A stretch of 64,000 nucleotides of DNA from Dryomyza anilis (Eukaryota > Arthropoda > Insecta > Diptera > Dryomyzidae), in assembly GCA_951804985.1 (NCBI GenBank), contig OX638132.1:14241529-14305528 (forward strand). The letters run 5' to 3'. Positions 15,501 through 25,394 of the stretch are shown here, piece by piece. The notes beneath the pieces are model-generated. The model was given only the letters and a program-made list of their open reading frames with translations, had not been told where the DNA came from and ran no database searches. The position numbers were made by a program, and so were the translations under genes. Positions within the stretch are counted from its first letter, which is position 1. Every line of letters starts with the position of its first letter.

Positions 15501-18500
15501 TCCCTGTTAAAAAAAACCCTTTAAAAGATTAAAAAAAAGGAAATGGACCAACATGACAATACATATTTGGTTCTTCTACAATAAATTAAATTAATTTATA
15601 ACATGAACCACTTCATTTATTGTTTTCATTCGTATATTTTACATACTATGATAATTTTGTATATAAATAAAATTAATAATTTTTAGGTAGTTTCAAAAAA
15701 ATAGAATTTGTATGTACAACGTTAAGGAAATAGCAATTTCCAGGTAGATAATGCTTTAAAGACATATATTGCAAAACAATTCAAAACTGTAAAATATATG
15801 GAAGTTGAGAAAATTTGATTTGAATCGAATCAGTTTTGGTTTGAAAAAAAAACTGTTGGATGGATATCGGTTTCAATCACTACTACTAAAAAAAGAAAAA
15901 AATGATTTTTTTGTCAACAAAATGCGACGCTGTACGACGCGCCGCAAAAGTAGACAATTGAACAAAACAAATAATATAAACAAAAAAAAATAAAACAACC
16001 AAGATAAGCTGAATATTTTGTCTGCACTGCAATAAAATAAACATGAGCGAGGCATAAACTACATAAGCAAATAATTATTAAACACTTTATACAATAAACA
16101 AAAAAAAAAAAGAAAAAAATATATTAAAAATAAATTAAAAATAAACCAAATAAAAATACACAAAATATATTATAAAAAAAATCAGTTATTATAATAGAAT
16201 CGAGTGTGGAAATATTTAAAACGTAGTAATTGAGTGTTGCAATATTAAACATAAAGTGTGTATTTAAAGAGTGAATACTCATCGATCGCACCACCGCGTT
16301 GACTCAACAAAACCAACAACAGTACCAACAACAATAAAAATAAATAAATCCAAACAAAAATAGTGAATTTTGAGCGACTTACCTTCGTTGGCTTCTTCCG
16401 AATCTTCGGTAATCAATTCCTCGTCCTCTAAATCCTCTTCGTCGTCTTCGTCGTCGTCGTCCTCCTCGTCGTCGTCGTCTTCTGCGTACACTTGATCGAG
16501 GTCGTCGTTTAGGACGATGTTGTGCTGATGTACGTTGCGACCTTTTTTGAGTGCTTTGATGCTGGCAATTAAGACGTCGTCTTCTTCGTCGTCGTCGTCC
16601 TCTTCGTCGTCGTCTTCTTCTTCCTCGTCGTCGTCCTGCTCCTCTTCGTCCTCGTCGTCGTCTTCGTTGTCAACGTCTGCTTCACCGAGTGTGGAGTGAT
16701 GCGCAGTTGAAGTGTTGTTGCTGCTGCTGTTGTTGTTGTTATTATTGTTGCCAAATGATAGCAACTGATAATTGCGCAAAAGGTTGTTGCTTTTTGTGGC
16801 TGAGCTCTTGCGATATTCGCGTATTTTATCAAAACGTGAATGGGTTGCTTCTGCAGTTGTTGTGCTTGTTGCTGTTGCGTTGCTGGTGGCAGCAACTACG
16901 TTGTTATTGCTGCTTAAATTGTGCGCAGTTGATGTTGTTGCTGCTGCGGTTGCTGTGCTGTTAGCTTTCGTATTAAGTTTGGCTTTGCTGCCAACGATCG
17001 ACAACAAATTTCTGGTGTTGTGTGTTTGCTGCTGCTGCTTTTGTTGTTGTTGTTGTTGCTTCTTATCACTAAGCGCACATTCAACGTTACGTCGCGACGC
17101 AGTGCTGTTGTTGTTTTTATTCTGTTTGTCGTTTGCTCTGAGTTTGCTGCTAGCAGCAGCACTGCCAACTGTGCTGCTCACTTGTCGCCGTGTGTTGTTA
17201 TTGTTGTTGTTACTGTGTAAACGTTGCGGCTGATTATCGCTGCTGTTGTTATCGGAGCTGTAGTCAGCTGGAGCGGCTGCTACAACTGAGGCCGCTGCTG
17301 CTGTTGTGCGATTTTTGACCGCTGTATGTCGACTGTGGTTGCTGTGGCTGAGTTTTCGTGTTTTTCTATAATAATTCAAAAGATTGCTTTTGCTGCGTTG
17401 CGGTGTAGCCGAAGAATCAATGCAGTTGTTTGTTGTTGCTCCGGCGGCTGCGGTTGTTGTTGCTGCAGCTGCGGCTGTTGATGTCGCTGTATAGCTGCTC
17501 GACAATAGACCGACGTAATTGTGTGCGTGTCGATTGGCGAATCGTCCACTTGTGCTGGGCTCTTCGGGCGACACAGTCTTCGAACGTGTGCGCTGTGCTA
17601 CGCAGTCGCCAACAACTGTTGCGGCGACAGGCGTGCTTTGATTAAAGGCTGACTGGCCGCCGTGTGCGCTGAGAAAGCGACGCTTCTTAAGTGGCGAACT
17701 CAAGTCGGTTGGATGTTCGGCAGTAGCTGGGAAGAGAAGAAAATTAAGAAATTGATTTTGGGAAGCAGAAATAAATAATCTATAATAAATAAAAAATGAT
17801 TTAACACTAGCACTGCCAGATAAATTTAATTTGATGCAATAAAAGTTGCAGTGATTATTGGATACAATTATTGCGACAATTCCGAGAGCTCTAATTTATT
17901 TTTAGTTGCCGCTGTACAAAAAATTAAAACAAATTTTGTAATTTTTTGTAAAGTTTAGAATTTCTTCACATCAAGTAAACTATTTCTTTTTAATAATCAA
18001 TAACTGATGACTTTGATTAATCAAAAACCAGTTTTCTCAAATAATTTATTAATCTTAATTAATAAATTTCGTAATTTCGGAATAAACAAATTTTTTAATT
18101 ATCAATTTCATAAAGATTATGATTAAATAATAAAAAAAAATTATTCGATTATGAAAATTTCGATATTTTGAATAATGAATAATATCTATAAACCGATTAT
18201 TTGTAATTTTAATTATTAAAAATCAAAGATATGTTTAATCTTGATAACAATTAAATAGTTTTCGTTAGTTTAATTAATGAAAATTCTGTATAATCGATTA
18301 ATCGTGATTTTGATAAATCAAAAATTTGAATAATCGATTAATCGTGATTATGAGAAATTAAAAAACTATAATATAGGAGTTTTTATTACGATTAAAAAGA
18401 TTTTATTCATTTGAATAATCAAAAAACACCATTTATTGAATCATTGATTAATCATTATTACGTATTTAGATAATCTTTATTACGATTAAAACGATTTTAT

Positions 18501-20017
18501 TCGTTTGAATAATCAAAAAAACACCATTTATCGAGTCATTGATTAATCGTAATTACGTTTAATGAAATTTGTTATTTTGATTAATCAAAAATCTGAAGAA
18601 TCGTGATAAAAATCAAATTTTATAAATTTAATTAATCAGAAATCAAAATAATCGATACTATAAAACACGATTTATTGAGAAATTACGATTAAACAGATTT
18701 CGTGATTTGAATTAATCAAAAATCTGAATAATCGAGTAATCGTGATCATGATAAATAAAAAAGCGTGGATATTTTAAAAATCAAAAAACGTACATTTTTT
18801 AAATATTTATTACGATCAGTCATATTTTTTAACTATATTTAATCAAAAATCAAAATTATTGATTAATTATGTTTAAAATAAATGAAAAAAATCTATTAAG
18901 AGAATTATTTGTAAACTTTTGTTACGTTTAATCACAATTCGTTATTTTGATTTATCTAAAATTGAGTAATCGTGAATATGATCAATCAAAATACGTGACA
19001 AAGTAAATAATTTGTTAATCTATTATACGATTAATGACATTTCGTCATTTTGATTTATCAAACATACAGATAATCGATTTATTTTGATTATGATCAATAA
19101 AAAAAAAACTTGATAATCAAAAATGCGAAAAATCGATTAATTACGATTATAATAAATGAAAAAAAAATCTAATGTGTATATAATTTGAATATGTTTATTA
19201 CGATACGTTTATTATTTTGATTAATCAAAACCCAAAAAAATCAGTTTATAGTGAATATGGTAAATCAAAAAACTCTTAATTATTATAACATTATATAATT
19301 ATATAGTTATAACTATGTCGATCAATCATAATTCCTAATAATCGTTTTATCGATATTCGATAATCGAATATTTTATGATTTTGATTACTCTCAAAATGTT
19401 TAATCGCACAAGCCTTCAAATAAATACTCTCATAGACCGAACCCGTAGATTTTCTTTGAGTAGAAAATCAACTTACGTTTAGCTTTGGTCGCACTTTGCT
19501 CTGGATGCGTGCGTTTGCGTTCGCTGCGTGTAGCTGATACGGAGCTGCGCGAAGGCGATGTTGCGTTGTAGCTGTTGTTGTTGTTGTGGCTATGACTGGA
19601 TGCGGCGGCTTTGCGTGAGGAGGCGCGTTTCGCGTTCTGTGCTGACGAAGTTTTGCGATTCTTGCTTCTTGAACGTTTGCTGCTGTTCGTTGATGTCGGT
19701 TGTTGTTGTTTTTGCTGCTGTTTATCTTCCAATGAAATGGAAGTGGCGGAACTACCGCTGGTGGTGGTGGTGGTGGTGGTGGTTGTGGTTGTGGTGTTGT
19801 TGTTGCTAGTGACGACGACCTTGTGGTTGTAGTTGCTTTTATAAGCTTGATTATATTTGCTCTTTGTTAATTGTTCTTGTGGTGACTGTTGCAATTGTTG
19901 CTGTTGTTTCCCACGTCGCGTTTTTGATTTCGTTCTTGTTGTTGTTGCTGTCGTGCTGCCGTCGTCGTGCCCCTCCGTCACTACAGAGAGCGATTGTATG
20001 TTAACGGATTCGGCCAT
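1..20017 (-). CDS. ctrip: ctrip / TRIP12-type HECT E3 ubiquitin ligase (3' end outside window)
   Basis: Eight coding exons on the minus strand join in frame: 19477-20017, 16383-17726, 10428-12377, 7397-7483, 4086-7136, 2293-3269, 657-996 and 1-591 (continuing past base 1). They give about 2960 residues so far. Order: disordered basic and Q/N/S/T-rich N-terminus, acidic block, Q/H-rich block, armadillo-type helical region, WWE domain, low-complexity linker, then the conserved TRIP12 segment leading into the HECT domain. The catalytic HECT lobe with its cysteine is not in the window. The family transfers ubiquitin to nuclear substrates; fly ctrip is linked to chromatin and the circadian clock (established knowledge). 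Splice sites are GT-AG throughout and phases match (phase 1 at most junctions, phase 0 between the 2293-3269 and 657-996 exons). Exons at 1-996 and 4086-7136 are recognised by direct similarity to TRIP12; the N-terminal exons are joined by phase, strand and composition. Confidence 0.93.
657..996 (-). CDS. ctrip: ctrip exon 6
   Basis: 340 nt, phase 0 in and phase 1 out. It encodes the strongly conserved TRIP12 segment with [29 protein letters not shown] and [16 protein letters not shown], interrupted by a short acidic linker. The donor GTTTGTTT is weaker than average. The following intron (592-656) is only 65 nt, typical of fly minimal introns. Confidence 0.95.
997..2292 (-). repeat. ctrip intron with [12 protein letters not shown] low-complexity sequence
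   Basis: Almost the whole 1.3-kb intron is made of variants of one A/T word (AATTAAAA with AATCAATTAAAATTTTAACT). Around 1500-1620 it becomes a clear tandem of about 25-30 bp. No gene or structured RNA is visible. Confidence 0.7.
2293..3269 (-). CDS. ctrip: ctrip exon 5
   Basis: 977 nt. The acceptor is CTCTAG before 3269 (a second AG six bases further in would shorten the exon by two codons). The donor is GTGAGTTT after 2293. It enters in phase 1 and leaves in phase 0, matching exon 6. The first half is a Gly/Ser/Thr/Asn linker containing a basic segment ([14 protein letters not shown]). The second half is helical and conserved in TRIP12: [19 protein letters not shown], then a stretch containing [10 protein letters not shown] and ending NTHQLK. 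It continues straight into the CNLQRHPEC segment of exon 6. Confidence 0.93.
3270..4085 (-). repeat. ctrip intron with AGTTAA/TTAATTA low-complexity sequence
   Basis: The intron repeats variants of CAGTTAAACTCTTAATTA throughout. This motif differs from the words filling the other ctrip introns. No coding potential is seen. Confidence 0.65.
4086..7136 (-). CDS. ctrip: ctrip exon 4, armadillo-type region and WWE domain
   Basis: 3051 nt (1017 codons), acceptor CTTCTTGCAG, donor GTAAGTAC, phase 1 on both sides. After an Ala/Thr-rich lead, an acidic stretch ([11 protein letters not shown]) opens the armadillo-like helical region at roughly protein residues 1390-1690, with typical text such as [15 protein letters not shown]. 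The WWE domain follows (about 5638-5874; W-Q-W-R and the conserved block [11 protein letters not shown]). WWE domains of this family bind ADP-ribose-type ligands or mediate protein contacts (family knowledge). The second half of the exon contains more helical sequence, then a low-complexity Ser/Ala/His/Pro-rich linker. Confidence 0.95.
5638..5874 (-). other. ctrip: WWE domain of ctrip
   Basis: About 79 residues carry the WWE hallmarks: W-x-W-R near the start, a second aromatic region ([10 protein letters not shown]), and the [11 protein letters not shown] / [12 protein letters not shown] block that is nearly identical in vertebrate TRIP12. Confidence 0.92.
7397..7483 (-). CDS. ctrip: ctrip candidate 87-nt exon
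   Basis: A short open segment reads [18 protein letters not shown] and continues to a Gly/Gln/Ala stretch. It follows a good acceptor (CCCCACTCCAG) and is 87 nt, exactly 29 codons. Entered in phase 1 it leaves in phase 1, so including or skipping it keeps the ctrip frame. The donor, GTATTTTAG, is weak. The peptide is compositionally unlike the surrounding AT-rich intron. It may be a constitutive or a cassette exon. Confidence 0.6.
8138..8410. mobile_element. Foldback-type MITE, 273 bp
   Basis: The ends are inverted copies starting TGCCTGGTTTTCACTATGTC, with similarity continuing inward through GTCGAAAAACAAAAAATTGAGAAATTTTCG. TAT flanks both ends (GTAT before, TATG after), compatible with a short target duplication. 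It lies against the left arm of the long inverted-repeat element that begins at 8411. Confidence 0.75.
8411..9904. mobile_element. DNA-transposon-like element with about 375-bp terminal inverted repeats
   Basis: Bases 8411-8784 and 9532-9904 are inverted copies of each other (roughly 80% identical by eye). Both outer ends read TATGACTCAAAAAAA and both arms share GTTACAGCGTGTTTAAGAAA and CAGTATTTTCTTACCAATCA. The similarity appears to go on beyond the left MITE (8113-8137 against the inverted right flank 9905-9930), which suggests the MITE inserted into the left arm. The interior (8785-9531) has one open frame but no recognisable transposase. It sits in a ctrip intron. Confidence 0.75.
8827..9192 (+). 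pseudogene. Open frame without ATG inside the long-TIR element
   Basis: The frame is open from about 8827 to a TAA at 9190-9192 and contains no methionine codon. The second half looks protein-like ([20 protein letters not shown], then [20 protein letters not shown]). The centre is a hydrophobic T/A-rich stretch ending in TTATTTAG near 8973 that might be an intron with a 3' splice site. It is best explained as an exon or a captured fragment, or as decayed cargo of the element. No family was recognised. Confidence 0.4.
10428..12377 (-). CDS. ctrip: ctrip exon 3, Gln/His-rich low-complexity
   Basis: 1950 nt (650 codons) with acceptor TTTTGTCAG and donor GTAAGTGT, phase 1 on both sides. The encoded region is almost wholly low-complexity: Thr/Ala blocks, a long poly-Gln tract, mixed Gln/His stretches, Ser runs and Gly-rich segments. 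Such regions expand and contract quickly between fly species, so the length is probably species-specific. Assignment to ctrip rests on strand and exact phase compatibility with its neighbours; no conserved domain is visible. Confidence 0.8.
12440..13400 (-). repeat. ctrip intron part with AAAATTCAAAATTTAACA low-complexity sequence
   Basis: About 1 kb next to exon 3 consists of near-repeats of AAATTCAAAATTTAACAAAA. No gene is seen. The remaining intron towards 16382 carries two mariner MITEs and a dispersed repeat, listed separately. Confidence 0.65.
13759..13957. mobile_element. Mariner-derived palindromic MITE, internally deleted copy
   Basis: It starts AAGGGTTTTT and ends AAAAACCCTT, flanked by TA on each side (13757-13758 and 13958-13959), as expected of Tc1/mariner insertion. 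The left arm has lost most of its outer part, so the terminus jumps straight to CATGATGGAAAGATATACG. The right arm is complete. Confidence 0.85.
14405..14640. repeat. Dispersed repeat, copy 1
   Basis: Shares GGGACATGTTT, GAATTCGATGT, the ATTGAATT-rich middle and GATTNNATTCATTTGAAAA with the segment at 24355-24610. A partial duplication (GACATTGGGACATG / GTCTTTGGGACATG) precedes it. Class unknown. Confidence 0.55.
15224..15521. mobile_element. Mariner-derived palindromic MITE, left tip missing
   Basis: Same family as the copy at 45199. Two arms of about 145 bp are inverted, each running from GGGACGCTACAAAAGTAGAG to the ATGGAAA start of the transposase frame. The right end AACCCTT is followed by TA; the left AAGGGT tip is absent. 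The upstream 14970-15223 looks like unrelated older repeat DNA. Confidence 0.85.
16383..17726 (-). CDS. ctrip: ctrip exon 2, disordered with long acidic block
   Basis: 1344 nt (448 codons) between acceptor CTTCCCAG and donor GTAAGTCG, entering and leaving in phase 1. It begins with a basic stretch ([10 protein letters not shown]) that resembles a nuclear localisation signal. A Ser/Thr/Asn/Gln-rich middle follows, and near the 3' end there are two long Asp/Glu runs (about 16405-16500 and 16570-16675) around a short conserved-looking stretch reading [11 protein letters not shown]. Acidic tracts of this type are common in chromatin-associated proteins. Long open frames on the opposite strand here are shadows of the repeated codons. 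Confidence 0.85.
17800..19420 (-). repeat. ctrip intron 1 with GATTAATCG-rich low-complexity sequence
   Basis: The intron is dominated by variants of TAATCGATTAATCGTGATT and AATCAAAAA spaced irregularly. No open frame or structured RNA is recognised. Confidence 0.65.
19477..20017 (-). CDS. ctrip: ctrip exon 1, start codon exon
   Basis: The ATG at 20017 (reading [10 protein letters not shown]) is preceded in frame by TAA three codons upstream, so it is the first possible start. The exon codes for about 180 residues rich in K, R, S, T, Q and N, with runs of Thr and Gln and several basic clusters that could act as nuclear localisation signals. The donor is GTAAGTTG after base 19477; the last codon is split after its first base and is completed by exon 2. 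No folded domain is visible. Assignment to ctrip rests on strand, in-frame splicing and composition. Confidence 0.85.
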
Positions 20018-20460
20018 AGACGACACTTAACCGTTATTTCGATCTCACTAAACATGCCACCACAACACTTTAGTACTTTGTTATTGTCGCGAATATCCTT
20101 TGGGGCTGCTGCTGCGTCGTCCTCTTCGTCGTCGTCCTGCTCCTGCTGCTGCTACTACTATTTATAGTCACCACCAATGTCAGTCTCTACTACGATTGTT
20201 GTTGCTAGCTAACTGACTTTTGTGGTTGGTGCTGCCTTGTCGTTGTTTGAATTCCACACAATTTTTGAAATGAATTCAAATGTTGACGTTCGTCGTCTGT
20301 CTTGTATTGTATTGTCTTGTGTTGCGTTTCTTTTATTCCTTTTTAAAGAAACTTCTTGCTGTTCGATCAGAAAATAAACTCAAGCAATAGTTTTTGTTTA
20401 CTCAAGCACGAAGCTCTAGTGAAGTTCGCTCTCGACGCTCGTTGCTGCTCTTTACTCTAT
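20018..20460 (-). promoter_or_regulatory. probable ctrip 5' leader / proximal promoter
   Basis: Upstream of the ctrip ATG the sequence is richer in G+C than the DNA beyond about 20480 and contains clusters such as (on the plus strand) GCTGCTGCTGCGTCG. No TATA box or definite initiator could be fixed. Far-upstream non-coding exons cannot be excluded. Confidence 0.35.
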
Positions 20461-20849
20461 GCAAATGCAAAAGAAAAAGAAAAAAAAAGTTTGAAAAAAA
20501 TATAAATATTTGATTATTCAAAAATATGAAAATACGATTGCTTGTAATTTTGATGCAAAATTAATTTTTAGTTATTTTTTTTATAACAATAATAAGTGGA
20601 GAAAAAAAACATTTGACATTTTCGAAAATGATTGGAAACTCAATATCAATGGTTGTGCTTTTACAGTGCATAAATTCCAGTTCGACAAATGTCTATTGAG
20701 AACGTGATGAACCATATATTTAATATTTCTAAAGGTCACATATTTCCATAGAAACTCGAGTAAAACAAATTTATAAATATTGTAAAATGTATTTTTCTAA
20801 ATTTAACCACATTCGATTAATTCGTATGTCGTTAAAAAAAAGTCACAAG

Positions 20850-21300
20850 GTCGACAGAAAAGTTCGTGCCGGTTTAGTTTTCGATTGATTTTGTATGAAA
20901 ACGTCAATGCCAACCATTTACACAATAAAAAATTATATTTCAAATGAATTCATATGGTTTTAAAAACAATTTTCGAATTCAAAATCATTTAGAAATTATA
21001 AATTTTTATAAAAGATCGTTCGATGACTTAAAAAGTGACAAGCATCCGACAGAAACGAACTCACAAGTCGTGCAGTTTTATGAAAATATTTATGACAACC
21101 ATTTATAAAATAAAAAAAATATTTCAAATGAACTCATAAGGCTTCAACCATTTAAATTCCTTTTAAAAACAATTTTTGAATTTAAAATACTTTAGAAATT
21201 AGAAATTTTTATAAAAAATCATTCAAATAAGTTGCAATGTCGGAAAAATGTGACAGAAAATGTCTTACAAGCCGTAAAGTTTTACTTTTCTAGCGTTTTA
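20850..21300. repeat. Two diverged tandem units of about 210 bp
   Basis: Both units contain CAACCATTTA, TTTCAAATGAA, TTTAAAAACAATTTT and TTTAGAAATTA...TTTTTATAAAA, followed by a CGACAGAAA/TGACAGAAA segment. No gene is seen here. Confidence 0.55.
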
Positions 21301-21584
21301 TAGACCTATTCTGGCACGAGTCGCAAATTCAAATCGGTCACAATAGTGCACTTTGTCACAATTGTCACAATTTCGTATTCTGTCAAATTGTCTATGTTTA
21401 TAGACGTAAAAGTCTGAATCAATAGTCATTTGTACCAATTGTTTTGCTCGCTAGAATAGGCCTGTTAGAATAAAAATGTCTATTACAACCATTAACAAAA
21501 TACATAAAGTGTTTATCAAATGAAATAAAATTGTTTGAAGGTTATAAAAAAAAAATCGTAAATAAAATACAAAATTAGACATAA

Positions 21585-21825
21585 GGGTGTGTGCGAGTTC
21601 GACTAAATAACTGACTAAACTAAATTGTACATCTTTTTATTTGACCGTCATTCGGTAACCGGTAATTGTTAAAGTCTCTAATAAATCAATTCTCATATGT
21701 CTGTTTGCTGTCTTCCAATTTAGATCAATTTAGTTTGCTCAAAAATTTGCTAAATGGAAAAGTAAACGCTGCATTACCGACAAAATTTAGTTTAGTCAGC
21801 AATTTAGTCGAACTCGCACACACCC
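21585..21825. mobile_element. MITE with 3-bp TAA target duplication, 241 bp
   Basis: The ends are nearly perfect 42-bp inverted repeats beginning GGGTGTGTGCGAGTTCGACT. TAA precedes (21582-21584) and follows (21826-21828). A TWA target duplication and GGG ends are typical of PIF/Harbinger-group MITEs (family knowledge). Confidence 0.85.
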
Positions 21826-21889
21826 TAAATACAAAATTTGACATTTTTATAAAAATGTCCACATGCCGTAATTTTTCCGTTTTCATTCA

Positions 21890-21985
21890 AATATCGACGG
21901 ATCCATCTTGTACACACCGTAAACGTGCCGTTACAAACGGAATTGTGATTCCGTTTGTTTACGGACCTACGTGAAAATGTTTCTT
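21890..21985. repeat. Short palindrome-rich repeat related to 63663-63910
   Basis: Contains ACGGAATTGTGATTCCGT within CCGTAAACG...GTTTACGG inverted halves. A similar core, ACGGAATTATGATTCCGT, occurs at about 63892-63909. Probably remains of the same small element. Confidence 0.45.
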
Positions 21986-22724
21986 GGGAATTCATACGAA
22001 TATGACAATGACAATTTTGTATTCTGTGTTATAGATTCAAAAGGATGTGACAATTGTGATTGGCAATAATTAACATTGTTCACTAGAGTGGAGCTATTCA
22101 TCGCAATAATTCACAGCAAGTTTATCATTTATGTTTCAAAATAATCATAAAATATAGCACTTATTGATTTTAATAAAAACAATATGACTATAGTCATCAT
22201 ATGACTATATACTATCGTGTTTTGTAAAATTTTAAATTTTAAAATACCAATTATCCAAATCAAAATATGTGCAAACAACTTTTGCCAAATGTAGCAGGGT
22301 TTGAAAGCAAACGAAACAGAGCACAAACTCTCACTTTTTATTACTTTGCTGTCGAGCGGAAGCAAGAGTGTGAAAATATTACAGAGCGATGCTGCGAAAG
22401 GAAGCAATATTTATATTTATTTCAAAAGGTATACAAAGCAAAGTTATTTATTTTAATGGAATAATGCTTTAAGATTTTAAATACTTTTACTCCATGCATT
22501 TGAAATGCTCGCTTGTTTCAAATACTTTGATTTTGAAATGCTCCACAATATTTATATTATTCGCTACCTGCACTTTGCAAAAATGTTTTCTATGCTCCTT
22601 CGGAGTGGCTCATCATTTTGTACTCAATTTATAGACAAACAAAACACAGCCACAAGAGCAGACAAGAAAGCTTGAATATTTGTTTCACCGTTACTTCGAT
22701 GTATAAATATTTGAATCGAAACTG

Positions 22725-23010
22725 CATTCAAAAGCAAAGAGCGAGAGTTTCGGAATCGGGCAGCATTTAAAGAGCAAAGATTTACAGTTTAGGAACCGAA
22801 GCAGCAAAGAGTGAAAGTTTTAGAATCGAAGCAGCATTGAAGAAGCAAAGAGTGCGAGTTTTGGAATCGAAACATCTTTTGAAAAGCAAAGAGCGAGCGT
22901 TTTGGAATCGATGCATCATTTAAGAAGCAACGAGTGAGAGTTTTATACTCAAATCAATATTTAAAAAGTAAAGTGCAATAGTTTTGGAATTGATCAAGTA
23001 ATTTAAACCT
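22725..23010. repeat. Tandem repeat of about 45-bp units
   Basis: Five to six diverged units of the type AAGCAAAGAGCGAGAGTTTT followed by GGAATCGAAGCATCATTTAAG. No conserved open frame runs through them. Confidence 0.7.
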
Positions 23011-24151
23011 AGAAATGTAGAAAGTGGCATAACATGTAACATGTATTTTTCATTTTTATAAAAGTATGCATTTGAAATAAAAAAAAAACACAAGAAGTAC
23101 AACACTTCTGGTGTCTTTTTTCAATTTTTTGAAATTAGTTTGAAATTCGTCAAATTCATTAAAATTCAGAATATTCTCTTGACAATTTTGTTATTTTTAT
23201 ATAACATAAAATGTATTAATTATATGGTATTTATTCTGTTTAAATATCCTTTTTTTTTTGTCCAAAAGCTATTGAAATAAAATTCGCATTAATTTCAATT
23301 TGTAAATTCATGGAAAAAAATTTCGTTTTTCACTTTTTTAGTACCTTAATAAAAAAAACACATAATTATTTGTTAGACGCAGTCACGAATTGTTTTTTAT
23401 TGTTGCAATATAATAACTTATGATGGGCACAGAATTTTTTTAATGAATTATGATTATTTTACATGTTAAAAAACAATTTAAGCCTAGGTGGTCTCTTTAT
23501 ATTATGTTTATTGCAATATATACTATACAATATCTACTATATATAAATGAATTCGAAAAGCTTAATTCATTGATGCGTCATTGATAACTCGACGAGTTAA
23601 TAAGCCATTGTTAACGAACGATTAAGTGCCAATTATGGCAAAATACAAACATAAATATAATTTCGTTGTCAAAACTAAATTGTATTTGTCGTTTTTAAGT
23701 TTATACACATTTAAAAAAAATGAAATGAATTAAAAAAGATTAATAACTTTCCAACAACTGATAACAATAGTTAAATCAGATAAAATTAAATGTAGTGATC
23801 TTATGAAACTTATTTTCAAATCGTAATTCAAGTATTTGAGAAGAAATTTTTTTCAAATTTGTTTCACTTAATTATTTTCTAATCCCAGGTCTGGAATGTT
23901 TGAATTTGATGGAATTGATAGTATTATACAATGAAATTAGAAAATCAATAATTGAATAATTTATAGAATATACTTTAGAGAGTTTTGCTCTACAATAAAG
24001 TCAAAAAAACATCAACTACGAGAATTTCTGACGTTTGTTTTTGACGTATCACTTTTCGTTTCGTTTTACAAAATGAGGGGGTTAATAAAGAAATTAAATG
24101 AATTTATGTGCGATTTTATTTGAAACGATAATTTGTACAAATCGTACGTAA

Positions 24152-24333
24152 AGCTTGAATCATACGATCGAATAAAAAATCAACTTTTGAATCAATTTTC
24201 AAAACAATTTATATATCAATCGTGTGATTGCCTAATTTGTCATACAAAAATTGGGCAATCACACGATTGATATTAAATTTTTTTAAAAATTGATTCAAAA
24301 GTTGATTGTTTATTCAATCGTGTGATTCAGGCT
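24152..24333. mobile_element. Long-armed MITE with TAA target duplication, 182 bp
   Basis: Two arms of about 85 bp are inverted and separated by only a few bases: GCTTGAATCATACGATCGAA on the left against its inverted partner at 24310-24332, and TATCAATCGTGTGATTGCC near the centre. TAA flanks both ends (24149-24151, 24334-24336), again PIF/Harbinger-like. Confidence 0.8.
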
Positions 24334-24354
24334 TAAGGACTCTTAAAACAAAGC

Positions 24355-24610
24355 GCATTTGTTTGTTACTTTGGGACATGTTTTGGTTTTCGATCGAATT
24401 CCGATCGAATTACATACAAAAATTGTAATCAAATGGTTCCGAATTCGATGTAAGAATACAAAAAATTATTTTCTAAACCAATTCAAATCTTTAAAATCAT
24501 AGCAAAGGGATTGAATTCATTTGAAAATTATATTTTTATACTTAGAGATCAAATAAAAAAAGTTTTTTTTTAAATTTTAAAAGACATTTGATTGGAATCA
24601 TTTTTACCAA
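24355..24610. repeat. Dispersed repeat, copy 2
   Basis: Diverged copy of 14405-14640 in the same orientation, beginning near TTTGGGACATGTTTTGG. No coding capacity; class unknown. Confidence 0.55.
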
Positions 24611-25394
24611 TTATTGCTCAAAGTCACAAATCGTTTGAATGACACATGATTTGTTAATATTGTAAGGTGTTTGCTGCATATTTCTGAAACCTTAAATCGA
24701 ACAAATCGACGATTAAAACAAAGCGTATTAGTTTTCTTTCTATAGCTGAGAATTGCTCATAGATGAGACGCATATCTAAACCAAATGTTAAAATAAATTA
24801 TAAGAAATTAACTTGTTTTTATAAAATAATAATGAATAACTTACAGTTTTTGTAAAAAAAATATATATTTAATTAGTTCTACTTTAACAACGACGTCAAT
24901 CACATGTGCAAAGTACAAAACACTTTTCGCTCAAAACAAAGCAGATACTTGACTGAACGACATATCAAATTTAAAATACGGCACAATTAAATTGCAAAAA
25001 ATATATATACAAAAAGGAAAATTGCACTAACTGCTTATAATATTTAACGATAGAGCACAAGTGGAAACGTTGTATTACTGGCCAATGGAAGAATCATATC
25101 ATCGTCGTCGTTGTCGTCAGCAGACGAACAAACGGAAACGGAATAAATAATGGCAATGCACAAACTGAAAGGTTTTATATAAGAAATCCATTTCTGTTTT
25201 AGGGTAGCACAACGGAGAGGTAAAATAAAAATAGAGTATTACCTAAAGTTAGGTAGAGCAGCAGCAGTAGCAGGAACGACTAGAACCAAAGTATGGCGGC
25301 ACGTATGGCGATTTAATACGGTGAACAAAAGAAAGTCACCCTAGAGCAGAAGAAGACGAGTAGAATGCGAATGGTGATGGTGGTATTGAGAGAA

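Noticed and set aside
16772..17233. Plus-strand open frame of Leu/Val/Cys-rich composition opposite ctrip exon 2
   Set aside because: A mirror of Asn/Gln/Ser repeat codons in ctrip; the hydrophobic look is an artefact of the complement.
22129..22407. 92-codon minus-strand open frame
   Set aside because: AT-rich hydrophobic codons (F, I, L), no similarity, and no codon bias like that of the real genes here.
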